DNA of 64,000 bases. It comes from an uncultured Pelagibacteraceae bacterium (GTDB taxonomy: Bacteria; Pseudomonadota; Alphaproteobacteria; Pelagibacterales; Pelagibacteraceae). The stretch lies in NCBI GenBank assembly GCA_902595635.1, contig CACJQT010000005.1, positions 1 through 64,000 on the forward strand, in the 5' to 3' direction. Positions 60,317 through 64,000 of this stretch are shown here, piece after piece; position 1 is the first letter of the stretch, and the number at the start of each line of letters is the position of its first letter. The position numbers and the translations under genes were made by a program. The notes under the pieces were generated by a model. It was not told the origin of the DNA and searched no databases. It saw only the letters and a list, made by a program, of their open reading frames with translations.

Positions 60317-61240
60317 ATGAAAACAATAAAGAACTTTATATTAGCTGTTACTGCATGGGCAATGATGTCTGTATCAGCGTTAGCAACTGATATAATTGTT
60401 GTCTCACATGGTCAAGCTAATGACCCTTTTTGGTCGGTGGCTAAAAATGGAGTTGATGCTGCTTGTAAAGATATGGGAGTATCTTGCAAATATACTGCGC
60501 CTGGAACTTTTGACATGGTTGAAATGGCAAAACTAATTGATAACGCTGTATCACAAAAACCAAAAGGTATTGTAATTACTTTACCTGATGCAGCTGCATT
60601 AGGAAAATCTGTTAAAGCAGCAATAGCTGCAGGTATACCAGTAGTTTCTATGAACTCTGGTTCGGATGACTATGCATCACTAGGAATTAGTGCACACGTG
60701 GGTCAAACTGAATTTGAAGCTGGCGTTGGTGGCGGACAAAAAATGAAAGCTGCTGGTGGAAAGAAAGCTTTATGTGTTAACCACGAAGTTGGAAACGTAG
60801 CACTTGATAGAAGATGTGCAGGTTTCAAAAAAGGTTTTGGTGGATCTGTTGATATTCTTGGAACATCAAATGACCCAACTGAAATTCAAAAAGCTGTTGC
60901 TGCAAAATTAGGTGGTGGATATGACACTATTCTAACTTTAGGAGCTGGTTTATCTGGTGAAGCAGCACTAAAAGCTTTAGAAGCTGCTGGTAAAGTTGGA
61001 AATGTTAAATTAGGAACATTTGATATGTCGCCTAACATGTTAAAAGCTGCTGCTGCAGGTAAAGTAGAGTTTTTAATTGACCAACAACAATATCTACAAG
61101 GTTATTTGCCAATAGCTATTTTTGCTCAGTACATGAGATGGGGAACAATGCCTGCTGGTGTAGTTATGACTGGACCAGGATTTGTTACTCCTGATAATGC
61201 TGCTAAAGTAATTAAATGGGCCGCTCAAGGTTATAGATAA
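60317..61240 (+). CDS. Sugar ABC transporter substrate-binding protein (inositol-type candidate)
   Basis: Signal peptide; VSHGQANDPFWSVAKNGVDAACKDMGV; next to iolG/iolE. Confidence 0.92.
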   Translation: MKTIKNFILAVTAWAMMSVSALATDIIVVSHGQANDPFWSVAKNGVDAACKDMGVSCKYTAPGTFDMVEMAKLIDNAVSQKPKGIVITLPDAAALGKSVKAAIAAGIPVVSMNSGSDDYASLGISAHVGQTEFEAGVGGGQKMKAAGGKKALCVNHEVGNVALDRRCAGFKKGFGGSVDILGTSNDPTEIQKAVAAKLGGGYDTILTLGAGLSGEAALKALEAAGKVGNVKLGTFDMSPNMLKAAAAGKVEFLIDQQQYLQGYLPIAIFAQYMRWGTMPAGVVMTGPGFVTPDNAAKVIKWAAQGYR

Positions 61241-61251
61241 AATCTATATTT

Positions 61252-61286
61252 AAGGCCTGACTAAATTTTATAGTCAGGCCTTTTTT
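61252..61286 (+). terminator. Strong intrinsic terminator between SBP and permease
   Basis: AAGGCCTGACTA-AATTTTA-TAGTCAGGCCTT followed by TTTT: 12-bp perfect stem. Confidence 0.92.
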
Positions 61287-61296
61287 CAAAATTTAA

Positions 61297-62424
61297 ATGT
61301 CATTAAAATCAAAAAGTATTTCATCAAAAAGTAATCTTAGTGAAGACGAACGTCTAAAAAAAATTTCACCACTAAGAGTTTTATTGAATAGGCCTGAGCT
61401 GGGTGCATTAGGTGGCTCAATACTTGTATTTATATTTTTTGGAATTGTAGCTGGCGATACTGGTATGTTTAGCGCCTATGGAATGCTTAATTTCCTCGAT
61501 GTTTCAGCTAATTTAGGAATTATAGCAATAGCAGCAGCGATGTTAATGATTGGCGGTGAATTTGATTTGTCAATTGGATCAATGATTGGCTTTGCTGGAA
61601 TTTGTATTGCAATTCCTGCGATTTATTGGGGTTGGCCTTTATGGATGAGTATAGTTTTTGCTTTCGCTATGGCAGTATTGGTTGGATACTTCAATGGCAT
61701 AATGGTGGTCAAAACTGGTTTGCCATCTTTTATTGTAACACTTGCAATGCTTTTTATTTTAAGAGGTTTGACATTAGCAATAACAAGATTGATTACTGGT
61801 AGAACTCAAATTCCAGGACTAAGAGTATTAATTGAAGATGATCCATTAGCTTGGTTATTTGCTACAGATACTTTTAAATGGCTTTTTACTTGGTTGGGAT
61901 CATTAAAATTAATTGAACTAAGGACTGATGGAACTCCTCTTGCAACTGGAATACCTCCATCAGTTATTTGGTTTATTGCATTAACATTGTTTGCAACGTG
62001 GATATTGATGAAAACAAGATACGGTAATTGGATCTTCGCATCTGGAGGCGATAAGGTTGGAGCAACAAATGTGGGTGTGCCTGTTGGAAGGGTAAAAATA
62101 AGTCTATTTATTGGTACGGCAGTCGCTTCTACTATTTTTGCTTGTATTCAAGTATTAGATGCGGGTTCTGCAGATACTATGAGAGGTACTTTAAAAGAAC
62201 TAGAAGCTATTGCAGCTGCTGTTGTTGGTGGGTGTCTCTTAACTGGAGGTTATGGATCTGCAATAGGTGCAGCTTTTGGTGCAATTATATTTGGGACTGT
62301 ATCAATGGGAATATTTTATACAGATGTTGACACTGATTGGTTTAAAGTTTTCTTAGGAGCAATGATGTTGATAGCTGTAGTGTTTAATAACTATATCAGA
62401 AAGAAAGTGACTGAGAGTAAATAA
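61297..62424 (+). CDS. Sugar ABC transporter permease (RbsC type)
   Basis: [57 protein letters not shown]. Confidence 0.94.
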   Translation: MSLKSKSISSKSNLSEDERLKKISPLRVLLNRPELGALGGSILVFIFFGIVAGDTGMFSAYGMLNFLDVSANLGIIAIAAAMLMIGGEFDLSIGSMIGFAGICIAIPAIYWGWPLWMSIVFAFAMAVLVGYFNGIMVVKTGLPSFIVTLAMLFILRGLTLAITRLITGRTQIPGLRVLIEDDPLAWLFATDTFKWLFTWLGSLKLIELRTDGTPLATGIPPSVIWFIALTLFATWILMKTRYGNWIFASGGDKVGATNVGVPVGRVKISLFIGTAVASTIFACIQVLDAGSADTMRGTLKELEAIAAAVVGGCLLTGGYGSAIGAAFGAIIFGTVSMGIFYTDVDTDWFKVFLGAMMLIAVVFNNYIRKKVTESK

Positions 62425-63221
62425 TGTCAGACTATCTCGTTCAATTTAATAATATTAGTAAGTTTTTTGGGAAGGTAATAGCACTTAAAGATGTCACTAT
62501 GAGATTAAAAAAAGGTGAGATCATGTGCCTACTTGGAGATAATGGAGCAGGAAAGTCGACTTTAATTAAAACTTTAGCAGGTGTTCATAAACCAGATGAA
62601 GGAGAAATTATATTTGAAGATAATAAAATTGTTTTTGACTCACCTAAAGATGCTTTAGATATTGGTATAGGAACAGTTTATCAAGATCTAGCATTAGTTC
62701 CTTTAATGAGTGTTACTAGAAATTTTTTTATGGGAAGAGAGCCTCAAAAAGGTATTCCTTTCCTTAAAACTTTTGATGTGGAGAAAGCAAATAAGATTGC
62801 AGCAGATAGAATGGGACAGATAGGTATTGATGTTAGAGATCCATCTCAGGCAGTTGGAACTATGTCCGGTGGTGAAAGACAATGCCTAGCAATATCACGA
62901 GCTATATATTTTGGAGCAAAAGTTTTAGTTTTAGATGAACCAACTTCTGCTTTAGGAGTTCATCAAGCATCAATGGTATTAAAATATATTGTAAAGGCCG
63001 CGTCTGAGGGATTGGCTGTAATTTTAATTACTCATAATGTACATCATGCTTACCCTGTTGGTAATAGTTTCACTGTACTTAACCGAGGAAAAAGTATGGG
63101 TACATTCCAAAAAAAAGATATTTCTAGAGAAAAGCTTCTTAGTATGATGGCTGGTGGTGAAGAATTAGACAAACTTGAAGTCGAACTTCAAGAAATGGAT
63201 AGAATTCACAACAAAAATTAG
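62424..63221 (+). CDS. Sugar ABC transporter ATP-binding protein, single NBD
   Basis: [48 protein letters not shown]; 265 aa. Confidence 0.94.
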   Translation: MSDYLVQFNNISKFFGKVIALKDVTMRLKKGEIMCLLGDNGAGKSTLIKTLAGVHKPDEGEIIFEDNKIVFDSPKDALDIGIGTVYQDLALVPLMSVTRNFFMGREPQKGIPFLKTFDVEKANKIAADRMGQIGIDVRDPSQAVGTMSGGERQCLAISRAIYFGAKVLVLDEPTSALGVHQASMVLKYIVKAASEGLAVILITHNVHHAYPVGNSFTVLNRGKSMGTFQKKDISREKLLSMMAGGEELDKLEVELQEMDRIHNKN

Positions 63222-63244
63222 ATATTACGCCATATATCTTTACC

Positions 63245-64000
63245 ATGACAAAATCATTTCCTTTGCTCTTTATATTATTATGGTCATCGGCATTCATATC
63301 TGGGAAAGAAATTGTTCAAAATGCTTCTCCATTTGCAGCTTTAGCATTTAGATTTGGGATTGTAACAATTGGTTTTCTTGTATTTGCTTATCTCAGTAAT
63401 GATAAAATTTTCGGAAAATTAAAAAATATTATTGAAAGTCTTTCAACAGGTATTTTATTTCATGGAATTTACTTAGGTGGATGTTGGTATGCATTTTCAA
63501 TTGGTATGCCAGCTGCAATTGTAGCTTTAATAGTTACACTTCAACCGATTTTAACAAATATTTTATCTGGTCCTATTTTTGGAGAAAAAATATCTTGGAA
63601 ACAGTGGGCAGGTATCAGTTTAGGTTTCATTGGTTCTGTCACTGTCTTAGGTATTGATTTTGGAAAAGAAATTCCTCCTTTAGGATTGTTAGCTACAGTC
63701 TTAGCTTTATTTGCAATAACGGCTGGAACACTGTGGCAAAAAAAATTGAGTGGAAATTTAGCTTTGTCAGTTAACAATGCTTATCAAGCAGTTGGTGGTT
63801 GCCTTTTTAATCTATTATTAATGTTTATATTTGAAAATGCTTACATAAATTTTACAACTAGTTTTATATTGGGTATGTCTCACCAAATTATATTAGTTTC
63901 ATTTGGAGCTTTTACTATTCTTATGTTTTTAATCAAAAGAGGTACTGTGGGCAAAACTACTACTTTATTTTTTTTAGTACCTCCTACTTCAGCAGTGATG
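63245..64000 (+). CDS. EamA/DMT-family transporter (3' truncated by window)
   Basis: Open frame from ATG 63245 to window end, absent from the supplied ORF list; MTKSFPLLFILLWSSAFISGKEIVQNASPFAALAFRF. Confidence 0.85.
   Translation, partial: MTKSFPLLFILLWSSAFISGKEIVQNASPFAALAFRFGIVTIGFLVFAYLSNDKIFGKLKNIIESLSTGILFHGIYLGGCWYAFSIGMPAAIVALIVTLQPILTNILSGPIFGEKISWKQWAGISLGFIGSVTVLGIDFGKEIPPLGLLATVLALFAITAGTLWQKKLSGNLALSVNNAYQAVGGCLFNLLLMFIFENAYINFTTSFILGMSHQIILVSFGAFTILMFLIKRGTVGKTTTLFFLVPPTSAVM

Noticed and set aside
61602-62330. Alternate-frame ORFs inside the Rbs-type permease (61602-61802, 62142-62330)
   Set aside because: Frame-shifted translations rich in Cys/Trp/Tyr; spurious.
1-64000. CRISPR arrays, prophage, transposases, tRNA/rRNA, riboswitches
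   Set aside because: No regularly spaced repeats, recombinase, structural phage genes or recognisable RNA genes seen on reading; a tRNAscan/Infernal run would be needed to exclude small RNAs.

Overview
AT-rich, densely packed bacterial chromosome segment. Gene style and content suggest a streamlined marine alphaproteobacterium of SAR11/Pelagibacterales type (inference, not proven here). I see about 72 protein-coding genes. I recognised no rRNA, tRNA, CRISPR array, prophage or transposon. Main blocks: (1) glucosylglycerate-type solute synthesis (GpgS plus HAD phosphatase); (2) peroxiredoxin, persulfide-dioxygenase-like MBL, CysE and CysK; (3) a ten-gene run of small proteins (SnoaL-like x2, secreted barrel, cupin, three consecutive 96-aa dimeric-barrel-like proteins, kappa-GST/HCCA isomerase-like, SMR pair); (4) TRAP transporter with a PEP-mutase/ICL-family enzyme and a HIBADH-family reductase; (5) Dpp-type peptide ABC importer; (6) a roughly 35-kb carbohydrate/sugar-acid region with Mal-type ABC, two Rbs-type ABC and a tripartite tricarboxylate (TctABC) importer, an apparent non-phosphorylative deoxy-sugar pathway, FucU, ribokinase, and inositol genes (iolD, iolE, iolG-like) without iolB/iolC in the window. 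Most interesting: a stable hairpin follows all six solute-binding-protein genes, while all six convergent gene junctions have zero intergenic bases; a near-perfect intrinsic terminator lies inside the first 18 codons of tctB, just after a start codon placed in the loop of another hairpin; no transcription factor is encoded in 64 kb; and the incomplete inositol pathway is mixed with non-phosphorylative sugar-acid enzymes.
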